Under the pieces are notes generated by a model. That model had not been told where the DNA came from. It saw only the letters and a program-made list of their open reading frames with translations, and made no database searches. Source: Cryomorphaceae bacterium (lineage in GTDB: Bacteria > Bacteroidota > Bacteroidia > Flavobacteriales > Schleiferiaceae). From it: 9,310 bases of DNA. This document shows, piece by piece, positions 1-6,635 of the stretch (its first letter is position 1; the number at the start of each line of letters is the position of its first letter). Where the stretch lies: positions 6,267-15,576 of the forward strand of contig NYXD01000049.1 in NCBI GenBank assembly GCA_002685435.1, in the 5' to 3' direction. Both the position numbers and the translations under genes were made by a program.

Positions 1-1293
1 GTTCAAGCAACGGGATCTATGGTTTCCTCAATGGATTCAACCACCAACTCCAGCTTTACTTTAACAGGACTTTCCTCGAATACGTGCTACGACATCATTC
101 TCATTGCCGATTGTGGTGGCAATGGCACCTCAGATACACTTGGACCTATCCCATTTTGCACGAACAGTTGTGATTCAACAGATTTGTGTTCGTATACGAT
201 GAGTATGTATGATACTTACGGAGATGGATGGAACGGTGCTACTGTTGATTTTTATTACAACGGCGTTTATGGAGAAACGTTTGGTTCAGCCTTTACTACT
301 GGTGATAGTTTGATTGTTGATATAGATATCTGTGCGGGTACTGAAATCGCTGTAGTAAACGGCGCTCAAGGTTCGTATCCGTCAGAGGTCTATTATACGC
401 TTTCGAATGCTTCAGGTTCACAAAACGTTAGTGTTTCTGCGGGTAGCTTCAGTGTTGGAGCTGTGGATACGGTAATGTCAAATTGTGTTACTCCTTCATG
501 TCCGACACCTTCTAGCCTAGGCGTAGCGAACATGGGAAGTACTTTTGCTGATATTTCATGGACAGGAGGTACGGGTTCTTTCGTATACCATTACACTGCA
601 TTGGGATCTACCAACACAAAGATGGGAACGTCTATTTCTGCTCTGGCCTCGATGACAGGGCTTCAGCCTGTCACCACATACAACTTTGATGTTGCTGAGG
701 TGTGTGCCGCTGGTGATACATCGTTACGCATGAACTATCAGTTTACTACTGACAGTTGCTCTGCCATTAATGTGGGTAACCCGAACTATAATGTTGATTC
801 GATCAGTACGACATTTGCAGACATTACCTTTACTTGGGCAGGTGCCTCGGGCTACACGTCTTATTTCATCAATTTTGGTGACGGAACCAACGGTTCAGGT
901 ACGGGTGCTTCGCAAACGCATACCTATTCTGCCAATGGCCAGTATACTGCGGTATTAAAACTTTATGGTGACTGTGATACCACGAGCCAGCAAATCTTTG
1001 TATCCATTCAAGGTATAGGCCTCGAAGAGCATTCAGATCTAAGCGCTTTAGTAGTATACCCGAATCCAACTCAGGGTTTAATTTCTATTAATGGCTCACT
1101 TGATCAGGCTGCTCCAGTAGCTGTTCGTATCGTTAACTATTTAGGTCAAGTGATTAGTACAGATACGTTTGATGCGCAAGCTGGTGGTTTTGAAAAAACG
1201 TATGATTTAAGTGCGGCTGCGAGCGGCACCTATGTCATCGAGATAGAAACGCCAAAAGGATTATTGCAGAAAACGGTGGTTGTCCGTCATTAG
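1..1293 (+). CDS. T9SS-secreted multi-domain surface protein, 3' part (5' end outside window)
   Basis: The frame is open from base 1 with no convincing start, so the gene enters from the left; the ATG at base 19 is internal. Counting the codon at base 1 as residue 1, I see the end of a fibronectin-III-like domain (about 1-55), a module with the motif DTYGDGWNG (about 71-79) and several Cys, a second Fn3-like domain (about 167-252), a PKD-like domain with FGDGT and HTYSANGQYT (about 265-336), and a C-terminal type A T9SS sorting domain (about 345-430: VYPNPTQG, VRIVNYLGQV, SGTYVIEIET, ending KTVVVRH). Such tails direct proteins exported by Sec through the type IX machinery, after which they are cleaved and either anchored on the cell surface or released. 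Asp/Gly-rich turns could bind Ca2+ (inference). No catalytic domain is visible here; one could lie upstream. Secretion by T9SS is well supported; the substrate or function is unknown. Confidence 0.9.
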   Translation, partial: VQATGSMVSSMDSTTNSSFTLTGLSSNTCYDIILIADCGGNGTSDTLGPIPFCTNSCDSTDLCSYTMSMYDTYGDGWNGATVDFYYNGVYGETFGSAFTTGDSLIVDIDICAGTEIAVVNGAQGSYPSEVYYTLSNASGSQNVSVSAGSFSVGAVDTVMSNCVTPSCPTPSSLGVANMGSTFADISWTGGTGSFVYHYTALGSTNTKMGTSISALASMTGLQPVTTYNFDVAEVCAAGDTSLRMNYQFTTDSCSAINVGNPNYNVDSISTTFADITFTWAGASGYTSYFINFGDGTNGSGTGASQTHTYSANGQYTAVLKLYGDCDTTSQQIFVSIQGIGLEEHSDLSALVVYPNPTQGLISINGSLDQAAPVAVRIVNYLGQVISTDTFDAQAGGFEKTYDLSAAASGTYVIEIETPKGLLQKTVVVRH

Positions 1294-2000
1294 AGCTCTT
1301 GGGCGAGCGCAAGTAAGTGTATTTCTGCCTTTGGATAGTCGTGAAGTACCGCCTCTGCCGCTCGTAATAAAGACGATCCTGTTGTAACAGTATCGTCAAT
1401 GATAAAGATAAGCGCGTCCTTCGGGACGCGCTTTTTTTTGGTCGTTCGAAGCGCTCCTTTAGTATTGTTCCAGCGTTGAAAAGGATCAAAATGAATTTGG
1501 CTTTTACGATGGGCAGTCTTCGTCAGAAGTTCTTCAAAACGCACATCAATCCCAGCCTCTCGAGCACCTCGAAGTGCGCCGCGGGCCAGCGCTTCGCTTT
1601 GATTGTAACCACGCTTTAAACGTCTCCATAAGTGCACCGGCATGGCAGTAACCACCACCGGCCGGCGCTGGCCCGCGAGGGTGGAAACGATCAGCGGGGC
1701 AAGGAAGTGGTTGCCAAGCACGACTCCTAACGAATAGTTACTTCCGTATTTAAGGCTGTAGCAATAGATTTGAACGGGCCCGGTGAAATACAGTACCGAA
1801 CGGAAGGTAGCTTTTTTTCCTGTTGGTAAGGTACTCGAAAGTAGCATCGTGCGCTGCACAGCAATGGAATCTAGCCGTGGAGCGCTACACAAACAGAATT
1901 GGCATAGGCTTTGCTCTAGGATGGACAATACGACGTCGCACTGCAGGCATCTTTGAGGGAATACGGCCCTTGTTAAAAAACTTAACCCTTTGGAAAACAT
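1290..2000 (-). CDS. comF: ComF family phosphoribosyltransferase-like protein
   Basis: Encodes 236 aa from the ATG at 2000. Residues 18-36 hold a CxxC...CxxC pair (C18, C21, C33, C36), the N-terminal zinc-ribbon typical of ComF. The middle carries LKYG (84-87) and the family signature PVHLWRRLKRGYNQSEALA (121-139). The type I phosphoribosyltransferase PRPP-binding loop is IDDTVTTGSS (201-210). Length fits the family (about 220-240 aa). ComF is needed for DNA uptake in some naturally competent bacteria, but the biochemical substrate is poorly defined and many homologues are in non-competent species. The open frame extends to a GTG at 2051, but the ATG at 2000 places the zinc-ribbon at the usual distance from the N-terminus and leaves room for a promoter. 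Divergent from the gene at 2054. Its TAA (1292-1290) overlaps the TAG of the convergent gene at 1291-1293. Confidence 0.9.
   Translation of the reverse strand: MFSKGLSFLTRAVFPQRCLQCDVVLSILEQSLCQFCLCSAPRLDSIAVQRTMLLSSTLPTGKKATFRSVLYFTGPVQIYCYSLKYGSNYSLGVVLGNHFLAPLIVSTLAGQRRPVVVTAMPVHLWRRLKRGYNQSEALARGALRGAREAGIDVRFEELLTKTAHRKSQIHFDPFQRWNNTKGALRTTKKKRVPKDALIFIIDDTVTTGSSLLRAAEAVLHDYPKAEIHLLALAQEL
1410..1439 (+). terminator. Intrinsic terminator of the T9SS protein gene, embedded in comF
   Basis: A perfect 9-bp GC-rich stem (AGCGCGTCC 1411-1419 with GGACGCGCT 1424-1432, plus a possible A1410-T1433 pair) closes a TTCG tetraloop (1420-1423) in the very stable C(UUCG)G form. It is followed directly by a run of T through 1439. 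This is a textbook rho-independent terminator on the plus strand, 117 bases past the stop of the upstream T9SS gene. It lies entirely within comF codons (about residues 188-197, KKKRVPKDAL). Read on the minus strand the stem is followed by TTATC rather than a T tract, so it should not stop comF transcription. Confidence 0.88.
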
Positions 2001-2020
2001 TGGAAAGCGGCTTATCGTTA
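1989..2020 (+). promoter_or_regulatory. Possible promoter for the coiled-coil/OmpA operon
   Basis: TTTG at 1989-1992 is followed after 20 bases by TATCGTTA (2013-2020). Spacing fits the Bacteroidota -33 (TTTG) and -7 (TAnnTTTG) boxes, but the -7 box differs from consensus at two defined positions. The -33 box would lie in the first codons of divergent comF. The predicted start would be near 2025-2028, giving a leader of about 25-30 bases. No convincing comF promoter was found on the other strand in the 53-base gap (2001-2053). Confidence 0.3.
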
Positions 2021-2053
2021 GCTTCGTTACTAATAAGATAACAACACACACAC

Positions 2054-2941
2054 ATGAGCACAGGAAACAACAAGAGCAAATTAGGACCGGTATTAGTGAT
2101 CATGGCATTGGCCGTGATCGTATTGGGTGTATTGCTTTATTTACGCAGCGAAGAGAAGCACGAGATTGCACTCGAGAAACAGGCTTTGACCATGGAATTG
2201 GCGGATATGAAAGAAGATCTCGAAGCCCAGGTTGGTCAAAACGATAGCTTGAATGCGTTTGTTCAGTACGAGATGACCCGTTTGGGTGGGATTATTGATA
2301 GCATCAATGCGGTTAATGTTCAAAACAAAAAGTCTTTAACGGGCTACCGTAGTCGTCTTGGTTCAATGAAGAGAGCGAATGCTGCTCTTGTTGGAAAGCT
2401 TGATAGTGCAAATGCCGCGTATGAAGCGTTGCGTTTACGTGAGCAAACGGTTGCAGATAGTCTGAACACGGCTATGGATGCAAATACTTCTCTGCGCAAC
2501 GCAAATGCGGGACTTACAGAAACCGTTGCAAAAGGAAAGCAATTGGTCATCGCTACTTCTACAACAGAGGCATTCCGTGTAGCAGGAAATGGCAAAATGC
2601 GCAGAACACGCCGCGCTAAAAAAGCCGACGGTATTACAGCATGCATTACGTTAGCGAAAAACAGAATTGCAGCGAAAGGCGAGGAAACACTTTATGTGAA
2701 GTGGATTGGTGAAAACGGTAAACCTGTAGACGCTCCAGAACAAAATCAAGCCGTGGTTGGTGGCGAACAATCGGGCTTTAATGGGAAAGCAGTGGTAAAC
2801 TTCCAAGGCGAAGCAATGGAAATCTGTATCGACGCAAAACGTGCTATTGACGCCCCTGTAGACTTATCTCCTGGCATTTACACGCTTGCTCTGATGACCG
2901 ATTCTTACCTAGTGGGTACGGTCGCTGTTGAATTAAAATAA
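2054..2941 (+). CDS. Inner-membrane-anchored periplasmic coiled-coil protein, unknown function
   Basis: Encodes 295 aa. A short hydrophilic N-terminus (MSTGNNKSK) leads into one hydrophobic helix (about 10-30, GPVLVIMALAVIVLGVLLYL) followed by Arg; with no lipobox or clear cleavage site I read it as a signal anchor. Residues about 31-165 are a long charged, Ala/Leu-rich stretch suggesting a coiled coil. A basic patch KMRRTRRAKK (181-190) precedes a C-terminal domain (about 192-295) with alternating beta-strand-like segments (GITACITLAKNRIA, ETLYVKWI, KAVVNFQ, GIYTLALMTDSYLVGTVAVELK), plausibly an Ig-like fold. I do not recognise a named family; similar anchor/coiled-coil/beta-domain proteins occur in Bacteroidota as hypothetical proteins. 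Only 3 bases separate it from the following OmpA-family lipoprotein, so the two are probably cotranscribed and may act together in the envelope (inference). No SD sequence; a CA repeat abuts the ATG. Confidence 0.85.
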   Translation: MSTGNNKSKLGPVLVIMALAVIVLGVLLYLRSEEKHEIALEKQALTMELADMKEDLEAQVGQNDSLNAFVQYEMTRLGGIIDSINAVNVQNKKSLTGYRSRLGSMKRANAALVGKLDSANAAYEALRLREQTVADSLNTAMDANTSLRNANAGLTETVAKGKQLVIATSTTEAFRVAGNGKMRRTRRAKKADGITACITLAKNRIAAKGEETLYVKWIGENGKPVDAPEQNQAVVGGEQSGFNGKAVVNFQGEAMEICIDAKRAIDAPVDLSPGIYTLALMTDSYLVGTVAVELK

Positions 2942-2944
2942 ATT

Positions 2945-3904
2945 ATGAAAAAGCTACTCATTCTTGCGCTTGTAGGGTTCTTAGGAACTTCTTGTGTTAG
3001 CACTAAGGTGCACAAAGCATTACAAGATAAATACGACTTGTTGAACAATGAAGCGGACCAATTGCGTCAGAAAAGTGAAACCCGTGCCGCAGAGAATACA
3101 GAACTTCAACGCACTTTGACAGAAGCTCGTCGTGATAATAAAACGTTGGTAGCGGATACTACAACGAAATTTGACGAACTACGTGTACTCCAAACCAAAT
3201 ACGATCGTTTGTCAAAACAGTACGATTATTTGCTCGATAACAACAGTTCATTGATCGCCGCTAGTGCACGTGAGAATAAATCACTCATGGATCAGTTGAG
3301 TAGTCTGCAAAATCGTCTTCAGGCGAAAGAGGACAGTTTGAACACTGAAAGGTTGCTTCTCGAGAAAGGGCAACGTAGGGTGAACGAGCTGGAAGGCGTT
3401 ATTCGTCGTAAGGACAGTACGGTGGCTTTTGTTCGCCAGAAAGTGGCAGATGCACTTCTCGGGTTTACCGGCAAGGGACTGACCGTAAACATGCGTGATG
3501 GTAAAGTGTATGTTAGTCTTGAAAACAGCTTGCTGTTCGCTCCAGGTTCCTGGGACGTCGCACCTAAAGGACAAGTGGCCTTAGAAAATTTAGCACGCGT
3601 ACTCGCTGAAAACAATGACATTAGTGTATTGGTAGAAGGGCATACAGACAATGATCCGTATCGAGGGCAGAGTCAGGTCCGTGATAATTGGGATTTGAGT
3701 GTGATGCGTGCGACTAACGTGGTTAAAATATTAACTACGAATCAAGGTTTAGATCCGGAGCGTATAACTGCGGCAGGACGTGGCGAATTCATTCCATTAG
3801 TGGAAAACGATACCCCTGAAAATAAGGCCATTAACCGTCGCACGGAAATCATATTGACACCGGACTTAACGGAATTGGCCAACCTACTGGAAGGCGGAAA
3901 TTAA
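2945..3904 (+). CDS. OmpA-family peptidoglycan-binding lipoprotein with coiled coil
   Basis: Encodes 319 aa. The N-terminus MKKLLILALVGFLGTSC is a lipoprotein signal peptide with a relaxed Bacteroidota-type lipobox and lipidated Cys17. No acidic cluster follows Cys17, so there is no sign of a surface-export signal and the protein likely faces the periplasm. Residues about 22-165 are heptad-like, rich in Leu/Lys/Glu and predicted coiled coil. The C-terminal OmpA domain spans about 180-306: LLFAPGSWDVAPKG, VLVEGHTDNDPY (229-239), NWDLSVMRA (248-256) and INRRTEI (296-302). The Asp of NWDLS and the Arg of NRR match the residues that bind the diaminopimelate of peptidoglycan in OmpA. The likely role is a tether between outer membrane and cell wall. 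It is not a porin: no beta-barrel segment is visible. It is the second gene of the unit starting at 2054 and its TAA lies 3 bases from the convergent radA stop. Confidence 0.9.
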   Translation: MKKLLILALVGFLGTSCVSTKVHKALQDKYDLLNNEADQLRQKSETRAAENTELQRTLTEARRDNKTLVADTTTKFDELRVLQTKYDRLSKQYDYLLDNNSSLIAASARENKSLMDQLSSLQNRLQAKEDSLNTERLLLEKGQRRVNELEGVIRRKDSTVAFVRQKVADALLGFTGKGLTVNMRDGKVYVSLENSLLFAPGSWDVAPKGQVALENLARVLAENNDISVLVEGHTDNDPYRGQSQVRDNWDLSVMRATNVVKILTTNQGLDPERITAAGRGEFIPLVENDTPENKAINRRTEIILTPDLTELANLLEGGN

Positions 3905-3907
3905 ATT

Positions 3908-5263
3908 TTACAGGAACTGGGCTTGCACCAGCTCTTCGATTTTCTTTAATCCCACTATGGCAATGTCGTAGTGGGATTTTTCTATCTGGTGGTGACCACT
4001 GATGTAGATGGTCTCAAAGCCCAATTTCTCAGCCTCTTTAATGCGTTGCTCTACACGGGTAATGGGACGAACTTCACCAGTCAACCCAACCTCACCTGCG
4101 AAACAGACTTTACCTGTTATGGGTGCGTCACCGTTTGAACTTAAGATTGCAGCAATCACCGCTAGATCGAGTCCCGGATCGTCTACCTTTAGTCCACCAG
4201 TAACATTCAGGAAGACGTCTTTTTGACCCAATCTGAAGCCACAGCGCTTCTCCAGGACCGCAAGTAGCATATTGAGTCTACGTGTATCAAATCCTGTAGT
4301 TGAACGTTGCGGTGTTCCATATACAGCCGTAGAGCAGAGCGCTTGTAATTCAATCAGCATAGGACGTACACCTTCCACCATCACAGCAACCGCATTTCCG
4401 CTTAGACCTTCGTGTTGTTTTGTTACAAGCAATTCGCTTGGATTCTCGACACCGTAAAGCCCGCCTTGTTCCATAGTGTAAAGACCTATTTCGTGAGTAG
4501 AGCCGAATCGGTTCTTATGTGCACGAAGAATGCGGTAAAGTAGGTTAGGGTCGCCTTCAAATTGGAGCACGACATCCACCATATGCTCTAGAATCTTAGG
4601 CCCAGCAATACTGCCCTCCTTATTAATATGACCTATGAGTAAAACAGGCGTACCCGTCTCTTTAGCATAGCGAATGAAACTCGCCGCACTCTCACGAATC
4701 TGTGCTACTGAGCCAGGCGTACTTTCTACGTGCGGTACGTGCAGTGTTTGTATTGAATCTACAATCACTAAATGCGGCCGGACCGATTTTAAGTGGTTGA
4801 AAATAGCGTCCGTCTTTGTCTCACTGAGCAAATACAATTCACTTACCGCTTTTCCGATCCGCTCGCCGCGTAATTTTATTTGTGAAGGGCTTTCTTCTCC
4901 CGAAACGTAGGCTACTGTGCCGCTAAAACTAAGGGCTAATTGGAGTAAAAGCGTACTTTTTCCGATCCCCGGTTCGCCACCCAAAAGGGTTACAGATCCT
5001 GGTACAACGCCGCCGCCTAAAACACGTGAAAACTCAAAATCTTGAATAGGGAAGCGCTGCACGCTGGTGTGCTCAACGTCTTCAATGAGAATGGGCTTTG
5101 CTGCCGCTTGTTCACCGCTCCATGCACGTGGGTCCGGTTTACTTTTTATCTCAACTTCCTCAACGAGCGTGTTCCACTCCTTACAGCCCTGGCATTGTCC
5201 CATCCACTTGCTGTGTTGAGTGCCGCACTGGGTACAATTAAAAATACTTTTCTGCTTTGCCAT
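3908..5263 (-). CDS. radA: DNA repair protein RadA (Sms)
   Basis: Encodes 451 aa, the usual RadA length (about 450-460). In order: a C4 zinc finger (C10, C13, C24, C27: CTQCG...CQGC), a RecA-like ATPase domain with Walker A GGEPGIGKST (95-104), Walker B LVIVDS (165-170), the RadA-specific KNRFG motif (250-254), and a C-terminal Lon-protease-like P domain (about 280-451, including VTGGLKVDDPGLDLAV and FAGEVGLTGEVRP). RadA is a hexameric DNA helicase that drives branch migration and processes recombination intermediates with RecA. All key motifs are intact. The ATG (5263-5261) lies 9 bases after the stop of the flippase-like gene, so radA is the last gene of the panC-panD-flippase-radA cluster. 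Its 3' coding end contains a plus-strand terminator for the converging OmpA operon. I saw no clear terminator for radA itself. Confidence 0.97.
   Translation of the reverse strand: MAKQKSIFNCTQCGTQHSKWMGQCQGCKEWNTLVEEVEIKSKPDPRAWSGEQAAAKPILIEDVEHTSVQRFPIQDFEFSRVLGGGVVPGSVTLLGGEPGIGKSTLLLQLALSFSGTVAYVSGEESPSQIKLRGERIGKAVSELYLLSETKTDAIFNHLKSVRPHLVIVDSIQTLHVPHVESTPGSVAQIRESAASFIRYAKETGTPVLLIGHINKEGSIAGPKILEHMVDVVLQFEGDPNLLYRILRAHKNRFGSTHEIGLYTMEQGGLYGVENPSELLVTKQHEGLSGNAVAVMVEGVRPMLIELQALCSTAVYGTPQRSTTGFDTRRLNMLLAVLEKRCGFRLGQKDVFLNVTGGLKVDDPGLDLAVIAAILSSNGDAPITGKVCFAGEVGLTGEVRPITRVEQRIKEAEKLGFETIYISGHHQIEKSHYDIAIVGLKKIEELVQAQFL
3948..3983 (+). terminator. Intrinsic terminator of the coiled-coil/OmpA operon, embedded in radA
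   Basis: A 10-bp perfect stem (AATCCCACTA 3948-3957 with TAGTGGGATT 3969-3978) encloses 11 bases that can pair further (T3958-G3968, G3959-C3967). It is followed by T3979-3981, C, T; with the two stem Ts this makes TTTTTCT. It starts 43 bases past the OmpA gene stop and lies within radA codons (about residues 429-440, KSHYDIAIVGLK). On the minus strand the stem is followed by AAAGAAAAT, so it is not a terminator for radA. The U tract is shorter than that of the terminator in comF. Confidence 0.75.
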
Positions 5264-5272
5264 GAGGAAGAC

Positions 5273-6247
5273 TTATTTTCTTCCTGCAAAATAGAGAAAA
5301 ACAAAGCCTATGGCGCCGGTAAAGACGAACATTAAACTTTGAGAACTATGAATAAGGGTAGCGAAGGATGTGCCGATAAATGGTGAGAGCCCTAAGACAA
5401 CAAGCGCTTTAGAGACTAAATAATGGTATGCACCGATCCCTCCCGGTACCGGAATCACGAACCCTAACCCCGCTGCTACACTCACAAAAAATGCTTGTTC
5501 GGCGCCGATGCCTTGAACACCATCTACAATACTGAAGCCAATCGCTATGGTCACCACATAACAGGTCCAAATCCCTACAGAATAAAACCAAAAAAGAGGT
5601 TTATTATGAACTGAACGTAAGCTACGCAAGCCGGTAATCATCCCTGTGGTAAATTCTGCAACTTTCTGTGCCACGCGCCATTGCATCCATGCTTTACGAG
5701 TGAAGATCACTAATGCAATTATCGCGACCAATACGACTGCAATACTTACAGTACCTGTCAGGGAAAGCTCTGGAATTTGAGCGCCACTTTGCGTCATGAA
5801 ATCTCGCAGTTCATCGCCTGAAATAACCACGGTACTTAACGTGACTATTGCAAATAATAACGTGTCGACTACGCGTTCTAAAACGACCGTACCTACTAGC
5901 TTATCAATGGGAACCTTATCTGTTCTGTGCAGCGCGGTACACCGCGCTACCTCACCAACGCGAGGTGTAACTAGATTTACTAGGTAGCTGAAGGCAACTG
6001 CAGAAATAGCGCGCATGCCTTTTACCTGGTAGCCTAAACTTTGCAGCATTTGCACCCAGCGTAAACCGCGAAAAACGATAGCTAAAAACCCGATACAAGT
6101 AACTAGCAGTAGTCCGCTTAATGGTACCTCTTTAAGGTTGTTCCAAAGGTCTACAGGATTAACATTTTTGAAGGTCAGGTAAAGCAAGGCAATTCCAATA
6201 CTCAAAAAGAGCACATATTGCACCGTCTTTTTTACCCAACCCGCCAT
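5273..6247 (-). CDS. Flippase-like / lysylphosphatidylglycerol synthase TM-region family membrane protein (UPF0104)
   Basis: Encodes 324 aa, very hydrophobic, with about eight likely membrane helices (near 8-26, 43-61, 79-95, 118-142, 162-183, 218-241, 251-272 and 298-320, with a further hydrophobic stretch near 275-290). Family hallmarks of PF03706 are present: PRVGEVAR (95-102), VVLERVVD (121-128) and VPGGIGAY (267-274). The family shares the membrane half of MprF, which flips lysyl-phosphatidylglycerol; stand-alone members have few proven substrates, so lipid or lipid-linked transport is inference. There is no C-terminal aminoacyl-transferase domain, so it cannot be full MprF. Its ATG (6247-6245) shares one base with the panD TAA as TAATG, indicating coupled translation; radA starts 9 bases after its stop. 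Confidence 0.85.
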   Translation of the reverse strand: MAGWVKKTVQYVLFLSIGIALLYLTFKNVNPVDLWNNLKEVPLSGLLLVTCIGFLAIVFRGLRWVQMLQSLGYQVKGMRAISAVAFSYLVNLVTPRVGEVARCTALHRTDKVPIDKLVGTVVLERVVDTLLFAIVTLSTVVISGDELRDFMTQSGAQIPELSLTGTVSIAVVLVAIIALVIFTRKAWMQWRVAQKVAEFTTGMITGLRSLRSVHNKPLFWFYSVGIWTCYVVTIAIGFSIVDGVQGIGAEQAFFVSVAAGLGFVIPVPGGIGAYHYLVSKALVVLGLSPFIGTSFATLIHSSQSLMFVFTGAIGFVFLYFAGRK

Positions 6248-6597
6248 TAAATGATGCGATTGGTTATCTCGTTTGGAAAAACGATGCTTGGTTTGAAAGA
6301 TTTGGCTTCTTCCGGACTCATTTGTGCATAGGCAATGATGATGATGATATCGCCTTTTTGAACGCGACGAGCGGCAGGGCCGTTCAAAGTTACTTCCCCT
6401 GCGCCAGGAGTACCTGCAATGGTGTACGTATCGAAACGTTCACCGTTATTGATGTTTACGATATAAACGCGCTCTCCGGGTAAAATTCCGGCGGCGTCCA
6501 TGAGTTCCGTATCTAGGGTAATAGAACCGATATAATCCAGCTCTGCTCCTGTAACATGAACGCGATGAATTTTACTTTTTACAACCTCTATTTGCAT
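6247..6597 (-). CDS. panD: Aspartate 1-decarboxylase proenzyme
   Basis: Encodes 116 aa, typical PanD length. It decarboxylates L-aspartate to beta-alanine in the cytoplasm, feeding PanC. The self-cleavage site Gly24-Ser25 (YIGS) is present, which gives the pyruvoyl cofactor. Other conserved residues match the family by position: Lys9, His11, Tyr22, Arg54, Thr57 and Tyr58, plus NGPAAR (72-77) near the active site. All catalytic features are intact. Bacteria with this form usually need a maturation factor (PanM) or cleave autonomously; no such gene is in the window. It lies 14 bases downstream of panC and overlaps the next gene by one base. A near-consensus Bacteroidota -7 box directly precedes the ATG, so it may also be transcribed separately from panC. 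Confidence 0.97.
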   Translation of the reverse strand: MQIEVVKSKIHRVHVTGAELDYIGSITLDTELMDAAGILPGERVYIVNINNGERFDTYTIAGTPGAGEVTLNGPAARRVQKGDIIIIIAYAQMSPEEAKSFKPSIVFPNEITNRII

Positions 6598-6601
6598 GCG
6601 G

Positions 6602-6635
6602 CAAAAGTAGTTTAAAAAAGAGGAAGGTTGTCAAT
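6602..6635 (-). promoter_or_regulatory. Candidate internal promoter directly upstream of panD
   Basis: On the minus strand TACTTTTG (6609-6602) matches the Bacteroidota -7 box TAnnTTTG exactly. ATTG (6635-6632) lies 22 bases upstream as a weak -33 box. Only CCGC separates the -7 box from the panD ATG, so initiation 4-7 bases after the box would give a leaderless or nearly leaderless mRNA. The -33 part sits in the last codons of panC. A chance match is possible, since the motif has only six fixed bases. Confidence 0.45.

Noticed and set aside
19..21. ATG at base 19 as true start of the T9SS gene
   Set aside because: The frame is open to base 1 and residues at the start are already inside an Fn3-like domain with no signal peptide, so the gene continues upstream.
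1190..1240. A-run plus GTGC/GCAC repeat as a minus-strand terminator for comF
   Set aside because: The stem is short and imperfect, and about 12 bases separate it from the A tract, so it does not resemble an intrinsic terminator.
1796..1822. T-rich run after CCGAACGG in comF as a plus-strand terminator
   Set aside because: The possible stem is only 3 bp and no plus-strand gene lies just upstream; the T run reflects Lys codons on the minus strand.
2001..2051. Longer comF reading frame starting at GTG 2051
   Set aside because: It would add 17 residues not needed by the family, use a GTG and fill nearly all of the divergent promoter gap; ATG 2000 gives a normal 236-aa ComF.
5264..5300. TATTTTGC upstream of radA as a promoter
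   Set aside because: It is one base short of TAnnTTTG and has no correctly spaced -33 box; the 9-base gap suggests radA is transcribed with the gene before it.
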